The notes: generated by a model from the sequence alone, not told the origin. Counted from the stretch's first letter, positions 1-10,357 are shown. The stretch: DNA of 64,000 nucleotides from Cupriavidus taiwanensis (GCF_900250075.1 NZ_LT977070.1:2488734-2552733); one strand, 5' to 3'. Made by a program: numbers and translations.

Positions 1-1843
1 GGCCCAGTTCGAGCGCGGGGCGGCCATCGGCGAACACCAGCGTCTCCAGGCCGACCTTGCGGCCCTCCCCCTTGGCGACGCCGACCAGCAGGCCGATATC
101 CAGACCCAGCTCCTCGAACACCTGCCGCGCCACCTCGACCTGGCCCTTGCCGCCGTCGATCAGCACGATCTGCGGCACCAGCGCCGCGGCTTCACTGCTA
201 CCCTCGATGCCGCCGTCTTCCTGGATCTGTTCGACCAGCTTCTGGTAGCGCCGTGTCAGCACCTGCCGCATCGCCGCGTAGTCGTCACCGGGAATAATGT
301 CCTGGATGTTATAGCGACGGTATTCGCTGTTCTGCATGTCGTGGTGGTGGTACACCACGCACGACGCCTGCGTGGCCTCGCCGGCGGTATGGCTGATATC
401 GAAGCACTCGACGCGCAGCAGCGCCAGGTCTTCCAGGTCCAGCCCGATGGTTTCCGCCAGCGCGCGCGTGCGCGCTTCCTGGCTGCCCTGCTCGGCCAGG
501 CGGCGCGACAGCGCCAGCGCCGCGCCCTGCTGCGCCATCTCCAGCCAGATCTTGCGCTGGCCCTGCGGCTGGCGCACCAGCGTGACCTTGCGCCCGGCGT
601 GCAGCGCCAGGGCCTCGAGCACCGCGCCATCGTCCGGCACATGGCTGACCACGATGATGGGCGGCGCCGACTGCTCCAGGTAGTGCTGCACCATGAAGGC
701 CGACAGCACGCGGGTGGCAATGCGGTCCACGGTCAGTGGCAGCGCAGCGGCCGCGGCGCCGGACTCGTCGGCGCTGTCTTCGGCGCGCTCGTCGGCGTCC
801 TCGACGATCATCGCCGCCTCGTCCGCATGGGCGGGGAAGTAGGCCTTGTCACCCAGGTGGCGCCCGCCGCGCACCATGGCCAGGTTGACGCAGGCGCGGC
901 CACCTTCGACCGCGACCGCCAGCACGTCGATGTCGCGCGCCTGGCCCCCCACCTCTTCCACCGCCTGGCGCTTGAGCACGGTCGACAGCGCCGCGATCTG
1001 GTCGCGCACCGCCGCCGCCTGCTCGAATTCCAGGCGCTCGGCGTGCTGCTCCATCTTGCCCTGCAGGCCCTCCAGCACCTCGCTCTGGCGGCCTTGCAGG
1101 AAGCGCGCCGCGTTGGCGACATCGCGCGCGTAGTCGTCCTCGCTGATGGCATTGACGCACGGCCCGGTGCAGCGGTGGATCTGGTGCAGCAGGCACGGCC
1201 GCGTGCGGTTGTTGAAGACGGTGTCCTCGCAGGTGCGCAGCTGGAACACCTTCTGCAGGATCTGCATGCTTTCGCGCACCGCATAGGCGCTCGGGAACGG
1301 GCCGAAGTACTGGTGCTTGCGGTCGGTGGCGCCGCGGTAGTACGCCATGCGCGGGAAGCGGTGCCCGGTCAGCTTCAGGAACGGGTACGACTTGTCGTCG
1401 CGGAACAGGATGTTGTAGCGCGGCGCCAGCGCCTTGATCAGGTTGTTCTCGAGCAGCAGCGCCTCGGCCTCGGTGCGCACCACCGTGGTCTCGATGCGCG
1501 CGATGCGCGACACCATCATCGCGATGCGCGGCGACAGCTGGGTCTTGTTGAAGTAGCTCGACACCCGCTTCTTCAGGTCGCGCGCCTTGCCCACGTACAG
1601 CACATTGCCGTTCGCGTCGAAATAGCGGTAGACGCCCGGCAGGCCGGGCAGGCGCGAGATCACCGGGCGCGCATCGAAGGGCTCGGCCGGAGCCTCGGCC
1701 AGGGCTTCAGCCGGCGCTTCAGCCGGCGCTTCTGCCTGCGTTTCTGCCTGCGTTTCCGCTGGCGCGGCGGAAGGCATCTCGGCGTGCGCCTCGGCCGGTA
1801 CCTCGTCGGCGGGTTTCGGGGAATCGGGTTGCTGGTCTGACAT
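1..1843 (-). CDS. uvrC: UvrABC excinuclease subunit C (3' end beyond the window)
   Basis: UvrC makes the dual incisions of nucleotide excision repair after UvrAB has marked the lesion. The ATG is at 1843 and about 614 residues are visible; the C-terminal helix-hairpin-helix end lies left of the window. Seen in order: a GIY-YIG nuclease domain from about residue 70 (GVYRYF, then [12 protein letters not shown]), a cysteine-bearing stretch (CEDTVF to CTGPC), a UvrB-binding UVR motif ([13 protein letters not shown]), and the start of the RNase H-like 3'... 5'-incision domain ([11 protein letters not shown]). The first 55 or so residues are an Ala/Glu/Pro-rich extension absent from E. coli UvrC, encoded partly by 12-bp tandem repeats. 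Identity is secure; the function of the extension is unknown. Confidence 0.96.
   Translation of the reverse strand, partial: MSDQQPDSPKPADEVPAEAHAEMPSAAPAETQAETQAEAPAEAPAEALAEAPAEPFDARPVISRLPGLPGVYRYFDANGNVLYVGKARDLKKRVSSYFNKTQLSPRIAMMVSRIARIETTVVRTEAEALLLENNLIKALAPRYNILFRDDKSYPFLKLTGHRFPRMAYYRGATDRKHQYFGPFPSAYAVRESMQILQKVFQLRTCEDTVFNNRTRPCLLHQIHRCTGPCVNAISEDDYARDVANAARFLQGRQSEVLEGLQGKMEQHAERLEFEQAAAVRDQIAALSTVLKRQAVEEVGGQARDIDVLAVAVEGGRACVNLAMVRGGRHLGDKAYFPAHADEAAMIVEDADERAEDSADESGAAAAALPLTVDRIATRVLSAFMVQHYLEQSAPPIIVVSHVPDDGAVLEALALHAGRKVTLVRQPQGQRKIWLEMAQQGAALALSRRLAEQGSQEARTRALAETIGLDLEDLALLRVECFDISHTAGEATQASCVVYHHHDMQNSEYRRYNIQDIIPGDDYAAMRQVLTRRYQKLVEQIQEDGGIEGSSEAAALVPQIVLIDGGKGQVEVARQVFEELGLDIGLLVGVAKGEGRKVGLETLVFADGRPALELG
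1704..1763. repeat. Five degenerate 12-bp tandem repeats in uvrC
   Basis: Five consecutive 12-bp units of the type gcttcagccggc / gtttctgcctgc are read here on the plus strand. On the coding strand they give an alternating AEAP/AETQ tetrapeptide repeat in the N-terminal extension of UvrC. The unit length is a multiple of three, so copy-number changes keep the frame. Confidence 0.8.
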
Positions 1844-1949
1844 GTGGGGACGGTGACCGCTGCGGACCGGCGCGCGTCAATGCCGCGCGGCCTCTAAAAT
1901 CGCAAGTTTAGAGCAATTCAACCGCGCGCCCCGCCGACCACCACCTCTC

Positions 1950-3113
1950 ATGCCTATCCGTTCCTGGGACATCTTCTGCACCGTGATCGACAACTTCGGC
2001 GACATCGGCGTCTGCTGGCGGCTGGCCCGCCAGCTGGCGCAGGAGCACGGGCACGCAGTGCGGCTGTGGGTCGACGACCTGGCCAGCTTCGCCCGGCTGG
2101 CGCCGGAGCTGGACACAGCCGCCGCGGTCCAGCACCTCGCCGGCGTGGAAATCCGCCCCTGGCATCCGTCAGCCGCGCCCGGAGAAGCGGACGGCACCGC
2201 CGGCGCAATGCCGCACGATGCTGTCATCGAAGCCTTCGCCTGCCACCTGCCGCCGGCGTTCCTCGAGCGCATGGCGGCGCGCGCGCCCAAACCCGCGTGG
2301 ATCAACCTGGAATACCTGAGCGCGGAAGCCTGGGTGCGCGAACATCACGCGCTGCCCTCGCCCCATCCGCGCCTGCCGCTGGTCAAGCACTTCTTCTTCC
2401 CCGGCTTCGAACCCGGCACCGGCGGGCTGCTGCGTGAATCGATGCTGGGCGCGCAGCGTGCCGCGTTCCTCGACGGCGCGGCGGCGCAGGCATCACTGTG
2501 GCACCGGCTGGGCGTGACCCCGCTGACCGATGCGCTGCGCGTGAGCCTGTTCGCCTATCGCAACCTGGCACTGCCGGCGCTGCTGGAGCAATGGCGCGAC
2601 GGCAGCGAGGCGGTCCATTGCCTGGTGCCGGCCGGTCTGGCGGCCAGCCAGGTGGCCGAGTGGCTCGGCGCCCCGCTGGCACCGGGCCGGCCGGTCGCGC
2701 GCGGCAGCCTGTGCGTGCAGGCCATTCCCTTCGTGCGGCAGGAACACTATGACGAACTGCTGTGGGCCTGCGACCTTAATTTCGTGCGCGGCGAGGACTC
2801 CTTCGTGCGCGCGCAGTGGGCGGCGCGGCCGCTGGTCTGGCACATCTATCCTCAGGACGACGAGGCCCACCGGGTCAAGCTCGATGCCTGGCTGGAACTC
2901 TTCACGAAAAGCGGCGTGGCGCCAGCAGCGGCGGCGGCACTGGCCGATTTCTGGCACGCCTGGAACGGCTACGGCAATGCGCCCGACTGGCCGCGACTGC
3001 GAGCGCAGCTGCCCGCACTTGCGGCGATCGCGCCGCGCTGGGAGCGGCGCTTGCAGCATCCCGGCGACCTTGCCGCCAACCTGGTGGCATTTTGCGAAAA
3101 TCAGGTAAAATAA
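1950..3113 (+). CDS. earP: EF-P arginine rhamnosyltransferase EarP
   Basis: A 387-residue protein of the EarP family (formerly DUF2331), an inverting glycosyltransferase that transfers rhamnose from dTDP-beta-L-rhamnose to Arg32 of elongation factor P in the cytosol. The N-terminus (WDIFCTVIDNFGDIGVCWRLARQL) is the characteristic start, with the conserved NFGDIGV segment, and the C-terminal half carries the donor-site region (FVRGEDSFVRAQWA). It sits 204 bp upstream of efp on the same strand, and that EF-P has arginine at position 32, so enzyme and substrate match. The assignment rests on family recognition plus this pairing. Confidence 0.95.
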   Translation: MPIRSWDIFCTVIDNFGDIGVCWRLARQLAQEHGHAVRLWVDDLASFARLAPELDTAAAVQHLAGVEIRPWHPSAAPGEADGTAGAMPHDAVIEAFACHLPPAFLERMAARAPKPAWINLEYLSAEAWVREHHALPSPHPRLPLVKHFFFPGFEPGTGGLLRESMLGAQRAAFLDGAAAQASLWHRLGVTPLTDALRVSLFAYRNLALPALLEQWRDGSEAVHCLVPAGLAASQVAEWLGAPLAPGRPVARGSLCVQAIPFVRQEHYDELLWACDLNFVRGEDSFVRAQWAARPLVWHIYPQDDEAHRVKLDAWLELFTKSGVAPAAAAALADFWHAWNGYGNAPDWPRLRAQLPALAAIAPRWERRLQHPGDLAANLVAFCENQVK

Positions 3114-3317
3114 CCGGTTGATCCAAATGGCGACCGGGCCGGAGAACCAGGGCCTTGCCGGGCGTGTACCACCACGCGGGGCAATGGCTTAAAGCAAGCT
3201 GGGCACGGGGTCGCGAGCGCGTGGATCCGGGCTCTCGCGGGCTTACCGCGGGCACGCCGGCAGCGCGCCTTCGCCATTCCAAATTCCTAGACTTTATTTT
3301 TCAGGAAATCAGTTCAG

Positions 3318-3878
3318 ATGAAAATCGCACAGGAACTCCGCGTCGGTAACGTGTTCATGATCGGCGGCGATCCGATGGTCGTGCAGAAGGCCGAGTACAA
3401 CAAGTCGGGCCGCAACGCCGCTGTGGTCAAGATGAAGTACAAGAACCTGCTGACGGACGCACCGGGCGAGTCGGTGTTCAAGGCCGACGACAAGTTCGAA
3501 GTGGTGGTGCTCGAGCGCCGCGAATGCACCTACTCGTACTTCGCTGACCCGATGTACGTGTTCATGGACGCCGACTACAACCAGTACGAAGTCGAGAAGG
3601 ACAGCATGGGTGACTCGCTGAACTACCTCGAGGACGGCATGAACGTCGAAGTCGTGTTCTACAACGACAAGGCCATCTCGGTCGAAATGCCGACCACGCT
3701 GGTCCGCGAAATCGTCTACACCGAGCCGGCCGTCAAGGGCGACACCTCGTCGGGCAAGGTGCTCAAGGGCGCCAAGATCAACACCGGCTTCGAACTGCAA
3801 GTGCCGCTGTTCTGCAACATAGGCGACAAGATCGAAATCGACACCCGCACCGGCGAATACCGCAGCCGCGCCAACTGA
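3318..3878 (+). CDS. efp: Elongation factor P, arginine-32 type
   Basis: EF-P binds between the P and E sites of the ribosome and relieves stalling at polyproline. The protein has 186 residues, normal for the family, with a KOW-like N-terminal domain followed by two OB-type domains, the last ending GEYRSRAN. Counting from Met1, the tip of the modification loop (NKSGRNAAV) places arginine at residue 32, the site rhamnosylated by EarP, instead of the lysine found in beta-lysylated EF-P. A possible Shine-Dalgarno (aggaaa) lies shortly before the ATG. The gene is followed by a strong hairpin terminator shared with nagZ. Confidence 0.98.
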   Translation: MKIAQELRVGNVFMIGGDPMVVQKAEYNKSGRNAAVVKMKYKNLLTDAPGESVFKADDKFEVVVLERRECTYSYFADPMYVFMDADYNQYEVEKDSMGDSLNYLEDGMNVEVVFYNDKAISVEMPTTLVREIVYTEPAVKGDTSSGKVLKGAKINTGFELQVPLFCNIGDKIEIDTRTGEYRSRAN

Positions 3879-3918
3879 GGCGCTGGTCTGGCCCCGCTTC
3901 AGCGCGGGGCATGCAATA

Positions 3919-3946
3919 AAAAATGGCAGCCTCGGCTGCCATTTTT
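3919..3946. terminator. Bidirectional intrinsic terminator between efp and nagZ
   Basis: A 12-bp stem (aaaaatggcagc with gctgccattttt) closes a 4-nt loop. It has A and T runs on both flanks, so it can stop transcripts of efp on the plus strand and nagZ on the minus strand. Confidence 0.9.
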
Positions 3947-3966
3947 GTTTGCGCACTTCACGCCGT

Positions 3967-5034
3967 TCAGGCGATCAGCTCGTGTTCCTTCAGCGAGCGC
4001 AGTGCGGCGCGGTACTCGCCCTCCTGCTGCAGCTTGTTCCAGTCCAGCGGCTTGCGGCGCGCGAACAGCTTGCGGATGCGGCGCTGCGAGGGCTTGCCGA
4101 TCTCGACGTCGAGCTCGCTCAGCAGCTGGTCGGCGCGGTCGGGGTGGTTGCAGATCAGCACCATGTCGCAGCCCGCGGCCAGCGCGGCGCGCGCGGCCTC
4201 GGTGACGGTGCCGGCGACGCTGGCGCCTTCCATGCTGAGGTCGTCGCTGAAGATTACGCCCTCGAAGCCCAGCTGCGCGCGCAGCACGTCCTGCAGCCAG
4301 TAGCGCGAGAAGCCGGCCGGGCCGGGGTCGACCTTGGGGTAGATCACGTGCGCCGGCATCACCGACGACAGCGACAGGCCCAGCCATTCATACGGGCGCG
4401 CATCCTGGCCCAGGATCTGGTCCAGCGTGCGCTCGTCGACCGGGATCGCCACGTGCGAATCCGCCTCGACGTAGCCGTGGCCGGGAAAATGCTTGCCGCA
4501 GTTGCTCATGCCCGCCAGCAGCAGGCCGTGGTTCAGGTGGCCGGCCAGCATCGATACCACGCGCGGGTCGGCGTGGAAGGCGCGGTCGCCGATCACGGCA
4601 CTGCGGCCGTAGTCGAGGTCGAGCACCGGGGTGAAGCTCAGGTCGATATCGCAGGCGCGCAGCTCGGCCGCCAGCACATAGCCGCAGGCGACCGCCGCCT
4701 TGGTCGCGGCCAGCACGTCGCGTTCCCACAGTTCGCCCAGGCGGTGCATCGCCGGCAGGTGGGTAAAGCCGTCGGTCTTGCAGCGCTGCACGCGTCCGCC
4801 TTCATGGTCGATGCAGATCAGCACATCGTCGCGCACGGCGCGGATCGCGCGCGTCAGTGCCTGCAGTTGCGCGCGCGACTCGAAATTGCGCGCGAACAGG
4901 ATCACGCCGCCGGTGAGCGGATGCGCGATGCGGCGCGCGTCTTCCGCGTCGAGCTGCTTGCCGACGACATCGAGGACCACCGGGCCCGGCCGCTTGCCGG
5001 AATTCTTCTTGGACATGGAAGGGGTTGGGTTCAC
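3967..5034 (-). CDS. nagZ: Beta-N-acetylhexosaminidase (GH3)
   Basis: NagZ removes N-acetylglucosamine from 1,6-anhydro-muropeptides in cytosolic peptidoglycan recycling. The protein has 355 residues, or 349 if translation starts at the second methionine ([10 protein letters not shown]). GH3 hallmarks are visible: substrate-binding DHEGGRVQR, the catalytic-loop motif KHFPGHG whose histidine acts as acid/base, and the nucleophile region FSDDLSMEG. It lies just downstream of acpS in the same direction, with only a few bases between, and may be the last gene of the lepA to acpS run. It converges on efp across a shared terminator. Confidence 0.96.
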   Translation of the reverse strand: MNPTPSMSKKNSGKRPGPVVLDVVGKQLDAEDARRIAHPLTGGVILFARNFESRAQLQALTRAIRAVRDDVLICIDHEGGRVQRCKTDGFTHLPAMHRLGELWERDVLAATKAAVACGYVLAAELRACDIDLSFTPVLDLDYGRSAVIGDRAFHADPRVVSMLAGHLNHGLLLAGMSNCGKHFPGHGYVEADSHVAIPVDERTLDQILGQDARPYEWLGLSLSSVMPAHVIYPKVDPGPAGFSRYWLQDVLRAQLGFEGVIFSDDLSMEGASVAGTVTEAARAALAAGCDMVLICNHPDRADQLLSELDVEIGKPSQRRIRKLFARRKPLDWNKLQQEGEYRAALRSLKEHELIA

Positions 5035-5453
5035 AAGGCTGTAGGTTGAGACGCCGCCGCGCCGCTGCGCTCGGCAATGGCGAAGGCGACTGCGTAATCA
5101 TGTTCGTCACTGACACTGACCCGCACGACCAGCCCGCGTTCCGCCAGCCACGCAGCCAGTTCGCCATGGCACACCGCGGTGGGCTCGCCGGACGGCAGGT
5201 TCATCAGTTCCATCGCGCGCCACGTCATCGGCCAGCGCATGCCCAGGCCGATCGCCTTGGAGAACGCCTCCTTGGCCGCGAAGCGCGTCGCCAGGAACGC
5301 CAGGCCGCGCTTTTCCGAACGGGCCTTGCGGGCGTGGTATTTGGCCAGTTCGTCGGGGCCCAGCACCTTTTCGGCGAAACGGCCGTTGGTGCGCGTCATC
5401 ACGCCCTGCACGCGCGCGATCTGGATGATGTCGGTGCCGATGCCGTAAATCAC
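5031..5453 (-). CDS. acpS: Holo-[acyl-carrier-protein] synthase
   Basis: AcpS transfers 4'-phosphopantetheine from CoA to the serine of acyl carrier protein. The start chosen is GTG at 5453, giving the canonical [16 protein letters not shown]-terminus and 140 residues. The Mg-binding Asp (GIGTD) and Glu ([11 protein letters not shown]) are present. The start codon overlaps the pdxJ stop in a GTGA arrangement, implying translational coupling. The open frame continues upstream through pdxJ, but that part is a shadow reading. The pdxJ-acpS order is the E. coli order, and its substrate gene acpP lies about 13 kb upstream in the same gene run. Confidence 0.95.
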   Translation of the reverse strand: MIYGIGTDIIQIARVQGVMTRTNGRFAEKVLGPDELAKYHARKARSEKRGLAFLATRFAAKEAFSKAIGLGMRWPMTWRAMELMNLPSGEPTAVCHGELAAWLAERGLVVRVSVSDEHDYAVAFAIAERSGAAASQPTAL

Positions 5454-6232
5454 GCCGGGGTGCCCCCGGCAGGATATTGCGTGCCCAGGCGCGCGGCCAC
5501 CATGATCGCCTTCATCTCGCGCACCGCGTTCTCCCAGCCCGCGAATACCGCGTGCGCGACGATGGCATGGCCGATGTTCAGCTCCTTGATGCCCGGCAGT
5601 GCCGCGATCGGCTGCACGTTGGTGTAGTGCAGCCCGTGGCCGGCATTGACCACCAGGCCGTGCTTCTGGCCGGCATCGGCCCCGTCGGCGATGCGGCGGA
5701 ACTCGGCCGCCTGCTCCTGCGGCGTATGCGCATCGGCATAGCGCCCGGTATGCAGTTCGATCACGGGCGCGCCGCAGGCAGCGGCCGCGGCGATCTGGTC
5801 GGCATCCGGATCGATGAACAGCGACACGCGGATGCCGGCACCGGCGAGCTGCGCGCACGCGGCCTTGACCTGCTCGAAGCGTCCGGCCACGTCCAGCCCG
5901 CCCTCGGTGGTCACCTCTTCGCGGCGCTCCGGCACCAGGCACACGTCCTGCGGGCGGATCTCGCAGGCGATGTCGAGCATCTCCTGCGTGATTGCGCATT
6001 CCAGGTTCATGCGCGTGGCCAACTGCGGGCGCAGCGCGCGCACGTCGGCATCGCGGATATGGCGGCGGTCTTCGCGCAGGTGCAGCGTGATCAGGTCGGC
6101 GCCGGCCTGTTCCGCCAGCAGCGCGGCGCGAATGGGATCAGGGTACACCGTGCCGCGCGCATTGCGCAGCGTGGCCACGTGGTCGATATTGACGCCAAGG
6201 TCGATGACGCCCGGATTTGCGTGGAAGATCAT
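5450..6232 (-). CDS. pdxJ: Pyridoxine 5'-phosphate synthase
   Basis: PdxJ condenses 1-deoxyxylulose 5-phosphate with 3-amino-1-hydroxyacetone 1-phosphate to form pyridoxine 5'-phosphate, the ring-closing step of DXP-dependent vitamin B6 synthesis. The start is ATG at 6232 ([26 protein letters not shown]), giving 260 residues. TIM-barrel motifs are visible: [13 protein letters not shown], the active-site loop [22 protein letters not shown], and phosphate-binding VNAGHGLHY. The first ten or so residues are extra compared with E. coli PdxJ. It follows recO by about 40 bp and its stop overlaps acpS. Confidence 0.97.
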   Translation of the reverse strand: MIFHANPGVIDLGVNIDHVATLRNARGTVYPDPIRAALLAEQAGADLITLHLREDRRHIRDADVRALRPQLATRMNLECAITQEMLDIACEIRPQDVCLVPERREEVTTEGGLDVAGRFEQVKAACAQLAGAGIRVSLFIDPDADQIAAAAACGAPVIELHTGRYADAHTPQEQAAEFRRIADGADAGQKHGLVVNAGHGLHYTNVQPIAALPGIKELNIGHAIVAHAVFAGWENAVREMKAIMVAARLGTQYPAGGTPA

Positions 6233-6270
6233 GCGAACAGGTGCAGGAGTAAGTCGGAGGTTCTTGTCGG

Positions 6271-7158
6271 TCAGAGGTACTGCAGGTCGATCAGTATCTG
6301 GCGCGTCTTCAGCGGCGCACCTTGCAGATAATAATGCAGCAGGAACCGCATCAGCGCGCGGCTTTGCGCGGCGGTCTGCGCGCGGCTGTAGTCGTCCTGC
6401 GCCATGTCCAGCAGGGTCTGGCCCGAGACCACCGGCCACGTCGACGGATCGCTCGGCTGAGCCCGGCGCACGCCGCGCTCGGGCTGGTAGACATAGTCGA
6501 GGCCCGGCAGCACCCGCTCGCCGGTACTCAGGCACTGGTCGAACGCCACCGCGAAACCCGTTTCCTGCAGCAGCACGCGCTCGAATCTGCGCAGCACCAG
6601 GCCGGCCGGCTCACCATGCGCCAGCCGCGTCAGCGTCGACAGGTAATGGCGGAACAGCACCGGATGCGCGTCCTCGCGCGGGCAGAAGCGCATCAGCAGT
6701 TCGTTCAGGTAGAACGCCGACAGCAGCGCGTCGCCGGCCAGCGGCGGCATGCCGCCGACCCACTCGGCCTTGGTGAGGGTCTTGACCTCGCCGCGGCCGC
6801 TCCATGACACCGAGACCGGATGGAAGTGCTGCAGCACCGCGCGCAGCGCCGAGTGCGGGCGCTTGGCGCCCTTGGCCACCATCGAGATGCGGCCGTAGTC
6901 GCGCGTGAACACGTCCAGGATCAGGCTGGTCTCGCGGTAGGGCCAGGCGTGCAGCACGAAACCCGGCTGCTCGCCCACGCGCGACTCGGGCCGTGCCGGC
7001 ACGATGCGCATGGCGCGGTCCATCATCGCGCGCGCGGCGGCGCCGGCCATGCCGGGCAGCGCGCCGCTGTCGAGCAGTTCGGCGGCCTCGTCGACCACGG
7101 GGTCGGCGCGCCGGGCCTTGGGCGCGGGCGCGCGCGCGATGTCAGCGGTCTTGCTCAC
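6271..7158 (-). CDS. recO: DNA repair protein RecO
   Basis: RecO anneals single strands and, with RecR, loads RecA onto SSB-coated gaps. The OB-fold core begins near residue 65 ([26 protein letters not shown]), and the family pattern runs through [17 protein letters not shown] to a helical C-terminus ending [13 protein letters not shown]. The frame as given starts with GTG at 7158 and has about 57 residues before the core, an Ala/Arg-rich extension absent from E. coli RecO. Met50 is an alternative start, and neither start has a convincing ribosome-binding site. The gene lies between era and pdxJ as in E. coli. Confidence 0.93.
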   Translation of the reverse strand: MSKTADIARAPAPKARRADPVVDEAAELLDSGALPGMAGAAARAMMDRAMRIVPARPESRVGEQPGFVLHAWPYRETSLILDVFTRDYGRISMVAKGAKRPHSALRAVLQHFHPVSVSWSGRGEVKTLTKAEWVGGMPPLAGDALLSAFYLNELLMRFCPREDAHPVLFRHYLSTLTRLAHGEPAGLVLRRFERVLLQETGFAVAFDQCLSTGERVLPGLDYVYQPERGVRRAQPSDPSTWPVVSGQTLLDMAQDDYSRAQTAAQSRALMRFLLHYYLQGAPLKTRQILIDLQYL

Positions 7159-7212
7159 GGGGCGCTCGCTGGGGGCTCGCTGTCGGGTTGGGCGTCGGGA
7201 TCGTTGCCAGGC

Positions 7213-8148
7213 TCACTCGTAGCCGTATGCGCGCAGGCCGGCTTCGTTGTCGGCCCAGCCGCTCTTCACCTTGATCCACATTTCCAGGTAGACCTTGCCG
7301 TCGAACAGCTTTTCCATGTCCAGGCGCGCCTCGGTCGAGATCTGCTTGAGCTTGCTGCCCTTGTTGCCGATGATCATGGCCTTGTGCGCATCGCGCTCGA
7401 CCAGGATGGTGGCAAAGACGCGGCGCAGGCGGCCTTCGGTCTCGAACTTGTCGATGATCACGGTGCTGGTGTACGGCAGCTCATCGCCGGTCCAGCGGAA
7501 CACCTTCTCGCGGATGATTTCCGAGGCCAGGAAGCGCTCGCTGCGATCCGTCATCGCATCGGCGTCATACATCGGCTCGCCTTCCGGCAGGTAGGGCCGG
7601 ATGATGTCGAACAGCCGCGCGATATGGTCGCGGGTCTTGGCCGACATCGGCACCACTTCGCGGAACGGGAACAGCTGCCCCATCTTTTCCAGGAAGGGCA
7701 TCATCACTTCCGAGCGGTTCTCGCCGATGCGGTCGAGCTTGTTGGTCACCAGCAGCACCGGCGTGTTCTTCGGCAGCAGCGCCAGCACCTTCTCGTCGTC
7801 GGCGCCGTAGTAACCGGCCTCGACCACGAACAGGATCAAGTCAACCGACGACAGCGTCGAGGTGACCGCGCGGTTCAGCGAACGGTTCAGCGCGCTGGCG
7901 TGGCGGGTCTGGAAACCCGGCGTGTCGACGAACACATACTGCGCGTCATCCGTGGTCTGGATCCCGACGATACGATGCCGCGTGGTCTGCGCCTTGCGCG
8001 AGGTGATGCTGATCTTCTGGCCGACCAGCGCGTTCATCAGCGTGGACTTGCCCACGTTGGGGCGGCCGACGATGGCCACGGTGCCGCAGCGGAACGCCGC
8101 GGCCGGGGTATCCGCCGCGTCTTGCTGCGGATGGGTAGATTCGGTCAT
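7213..8148 (-). CDS. era: GTPase Era
   Basis: Era is an essential GTPase that binds the 3' end of 16S rRNA and helps 30S maturation. The protein has 311 residues. G1 ([10 protein letters not shown]), G3 (DTPGF) and G4 (TNKLD) motifs are all visible in the N-terminal half, and the C-terminal KH domain carries [14 protein letters not shown]. The ATG overlaps the stop of rnc as ATGA, so translation is probably coupled to RNase III, the usual partner in rRNA processing. The first 15 or so residues ([14 protein letters not shown]) are a poorly conserved extension. Confidence 0.98.
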   Translation of the reverse strand: MTESTHPQQDAADTPAAAFRCGTVAIVGRPNVGKSTLMNALVGQKISITSRKAQTTRHRIVGIQTTDDAQYVFVDTPGFQTRHASALNRSLNRAVTSTLSSVDLILFVVEAGYYGADDEKVLALLPKNTPVLLVTNKLDRIGENRSEVMMPFLEKMGQLFPFREVVPMSAKTRDHIARLFDIIRPYLPEGEPMYDADAMTDRSERFLASEIIREKVFRWTGDELPYTSTVIIDKFETEGRLRRVFATILVERDAHKAMIIGNKGSKLKQISTEARLDMEKLFDGKVYLEMWIKVKSGWADNEAGLRAYGYE

Positions 8149-8915
8149 TCCTTCAACCTGAGAGACAGCTGCGGGTCCTGCGGCTGGGGTTGCTTGCGGG
8201 TCTTGCCGGTACGCTCGGCGCGGCTGCGCTTGAGCAGCTGCGGCACCAGCTTCTGGACTTCATCGAGCGCCAGCTTGGCGGCGGCCTGCTCGGCGGCGCG
8301 CCGCGACGCGCCGGTGCCGAACACCCGGACTTCCAGTTTAGGCACGGTGCACTCGACTTCAAACTGCTGGCTGTGCGCGGCGCCGTGTGTGGCGATTACG
8401 TTATATTGCGGCAGGGCAATCTTGTGGCCCTGCAGGTATTCCTGCAGCAGGGTCTTGGCGTCCTTGCCCAGCGTGCGCGGATCGACCTGCTCCAGGATCG
8501 GGATATAGAGCTTGCGGATCAGTGCGCGCGCGGCGTCGAAGCCGGCGTCGAGGAACACCGCGCCGACAATCGCTTCGAGCGCATCGGCCAGGATCGACGG
8601 GCGGCGGAAGCCGCCGCTCTTCAACTCGCCCTCGCCCAGTCGCAGGGTGTCGGACAGCTGCAGCATCTGGGCGATTTCGTACAGCGCCTGCTGCTTGACC
8701 AGGTTGGCCCGCACCCGCGACAGGTCGCCCTCGTCGAGCTTGCCGAACATGCCATAAAGCATGTCGGCCACGGCGCAGTTGAGCACCGAGTCGCCGAGAA
8801 ATTCCAGGCGTTCGTTGTGCTGGGCGCTGTGGCTGCGGTGCGTCAGCGCCTGTTGCAGCAATTCGGGCTTGCTGAATCGGTAGCCGAGTCGTTGCTGCAA
8901 GGCGTCGAGGTTCAT
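8145..8915 (-). CDS. rnc: Ribonuclease III
   Basis: RNase III cleaves double-stranded RNA, including the rRNA precursor. The 256-residue protein has the catalytic domain signature ([13 protein letters not shown], near residue 35) and a second acidic site ([14 protein letters not shown]), then a dsRNA-binding domain from about residue 155 ([11 protein letters not shown] to [17 protein letters not shown]). A basic tail of about 25 residues ([15 protein letters not shown]) extends past the usual end. It lies 2 bp downstream of the DUF4845 gene and overlaps era by 4 nt, so it is part of the lepB-to-acpS operon. Confidence 0.98.
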   Translation of the reverse strand: MNLDALQQRLGYRFSKPELLQQALTHRSHSAQHNERLEFLGDSVLNCAVADMLYGMFGKLDEGDLSRVRANLVKQQALYEIAQMLQLSDTLRLGEGELKSGGFRRPSILADALEAIVGAVFLDAGFDAARALIRKLYIPILEQVDPRTLGKDAKTLLQEYLQGHKIALPQYNVIATHGAAHSQQFEVECTVPKLEVRVFGTGASRRAAEQAAAKLALDEVQKLVPQLLKRSRAERTGKTRKQPQPQDPQLSLRLKE

Positions 8916-8916
8916 A

Positions 8917-9312
8917 TCAGTGCTGCGTTCCTGAATAGGTAATCAACAGGCTCAGGGGTCCGTAGACAGGCACCTCGGTACGGTACGAGAAATCAACCGA
9001 CTGGATGGTGCCGTTATCGTCTTCCCGGATCAGCAGGTCCTCGCCCTTGACCGCGGTAATGCGGTCGATGGCGGCCTGCTTCTCGAAGAATTCGACCACT
9101 TCACGTTTGTTGGCGGCGCGCTGCTTGGCATAGCCGGCGGCGCGCTTGACCGAAAAATATTCCACCAGGCTCGGGATCGCGCGCAGGGCCGGCAAGGCCA
9201 CGCCGACCACGAACACCACGATCACCAGCAGCGTCCACACGGAAAACCCGCCGGCGCCAGCCCGGCGCCATGCCGGATGGTTTCCTGCCCCCACCTTCCC
9301 AAATCGACCCAT
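8917..9312 (-). CDS. DUF4845 family membrane protein
   Basis: A 131-residue protein with one N-terminal membrane segment (about residues 22-45, [19 protein letters not shown]) and a soluble C-terminal domain, probably periplasmic. It matches the DUF4845 family as I recall it, which has no assigned function. It sits between lepB and rnc, ending 2 bp before the rnc start, so it is almost certainly cotranscribed with the signal peptidase and RNase III. E. coli has no gene at this position. A role in envelope or secretion biology would be guesswork. Confidence 0.75.
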   Translation of the reverse strand: MGRFGKVGAGNHPAWRRAGAGGFSVWTLLVIVVFVVGVALPALRAIPSLVEYFSVKRAAGYAKQRAANKREVVEFFEKQAAIDRITAVKGEDLLIREDDNGTIQSVDFSYRTEVPVYGPLSLLITYSGTQH

Positions 9313-9359
9313 CGCGCCTGCCCTCTTTTTGTTGAGTGTTCTTGCGCCGCGTCAGATGC

Positions 9360-10259
9360 TTACTTGAACGATCCCACGCGTCCGAAATTGCCCAGGTTCA
9401 TCCAGATCACGAATGCCTTGCCGACGATGTTCTGGTCCGGCACGAAGCCCCAGTAGCGGGAATCCAGGCTGTTGTCGCGGTTGTCACCCATGACGAAATA
9501 GTGACCTGCGGGTACCTTGCAAGTCACACCCTGTTGATTGTAGGTGCAGTTGTCCCGGTACGGAAAATCCGGGTCCGCGCCGGCGATAAAGGCGGGCCGA
9601 TCGGCGTCGTTCAGGATGCCATGCTCGACGCCGCCCGGCAGCTTTTCGCGGAAATGGCGCGAATAGGCCAGGCGCTCCTCGTCGAGGAAGTCCGGCAGCG
9701 CGGTGTACTCGGCCGGCTTGCCGTTGATGGTCAGGCGCTTGTTGGCGTACTGCACCACATCGCCCGGCACGCCGATGACGCGCTTGATGTAGTCGAGCGA
9801 CGGGTCCTTCGGGTAGCGGAACACCATCACGTCGCCGCGCTGGGGCTCGCCCATGTCCATGATCTTCTTGTTCACCACCGGCAGGCGGATGCCGTACTCG
9901 TACTTGTTGACGAGGATGAAGTCGCCGATCAGCAGCGTCGGGATCATCGAGCCGGACGGAATCTTGAACGGCTCGACCACGAACGAGCGCAGCACGAACA
10001 CCGCCAGGATCACCGGGAAGAAGCTGGCCGAATACTCCAGCCACCACGGCTGGCGCAGCTTTTCCTCGGCCAGGCGCTTGCGCGTGGCGTCGGCATCGGC
10101 CGTGCCGAAGCTGCCTTGCAGGCGGCCCTGCTGCGAATCGAACTCGGCCAGCGCGAGCCGCGCCGAAGAGCGGCGCTGCCGCTCGAACACGAGCTTGTCG
10201 GCCACCCACGCCACGCCCGTGATCACCACCAGCACAAAAAGGATCAGTGCAAAATTCAT
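9360..10259 (-). CDS. lepB: Signal peptidase I
   Basis: LepB removes Sec and Tat signal peptides at the periplasmic face of the inner membrane. The protein has 299 residues with two N-terminal membrane segments (FALILFVLVVITGVAWVAD at 3-21 and a second near 90-108). The catalytic serine lies in IPSGSMIPTLLIGD and the general-base lysine in LDYIKRVIGVPGD, followed by the conserved GDNRDNSLDSRYWGFVP box. It lies about 100 bp downstream of lepA in the same direction, the same lepA-lepB order as E. coli. Confidence 0.97.
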   Translation of the reverse strand: MNFALILFVLVVITGVAWVADKLVFERQRRSSARLALAEFDSQQGRLQGSFGTADADATRKRLAEEKLRQPWWLEYSASFFPVILAVFVLRSFVVEPFKIPSGSMIPTLLIGDFILVNKYEYGIRLPVVNKKIMDMGEPQRGDVMVFRYPKDPSLDYIKRVIGVPGDVVQYANKRLTINGKPAEYTALPDFLDEERLAYSRHFREKLPGGVEHGILNDADRPAFIAGADPDFPYRDNCTYNQQGVTCKVPAGHYFVMGDNRDNSLDSRYWGFVPDQNIVGKAFVIWMNLGNFGRVGSFK

Positions 10260-10357
10260 GACGGCTTCTGGTTCTTGGAAATCCTGGTACAGCCTGTTCT
10301 GTCACCACGCCGGCAAGGCTGCCGGGCATGGCCCTGCCCCTGCCCTGCGCGTGGCAA

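Noticed and set aside
341..1840. A 499-residue plus-strand frame opposite uvrC
   Set aside because: A shadow of the minus-strand UvrC frame; no family pattern or start site.
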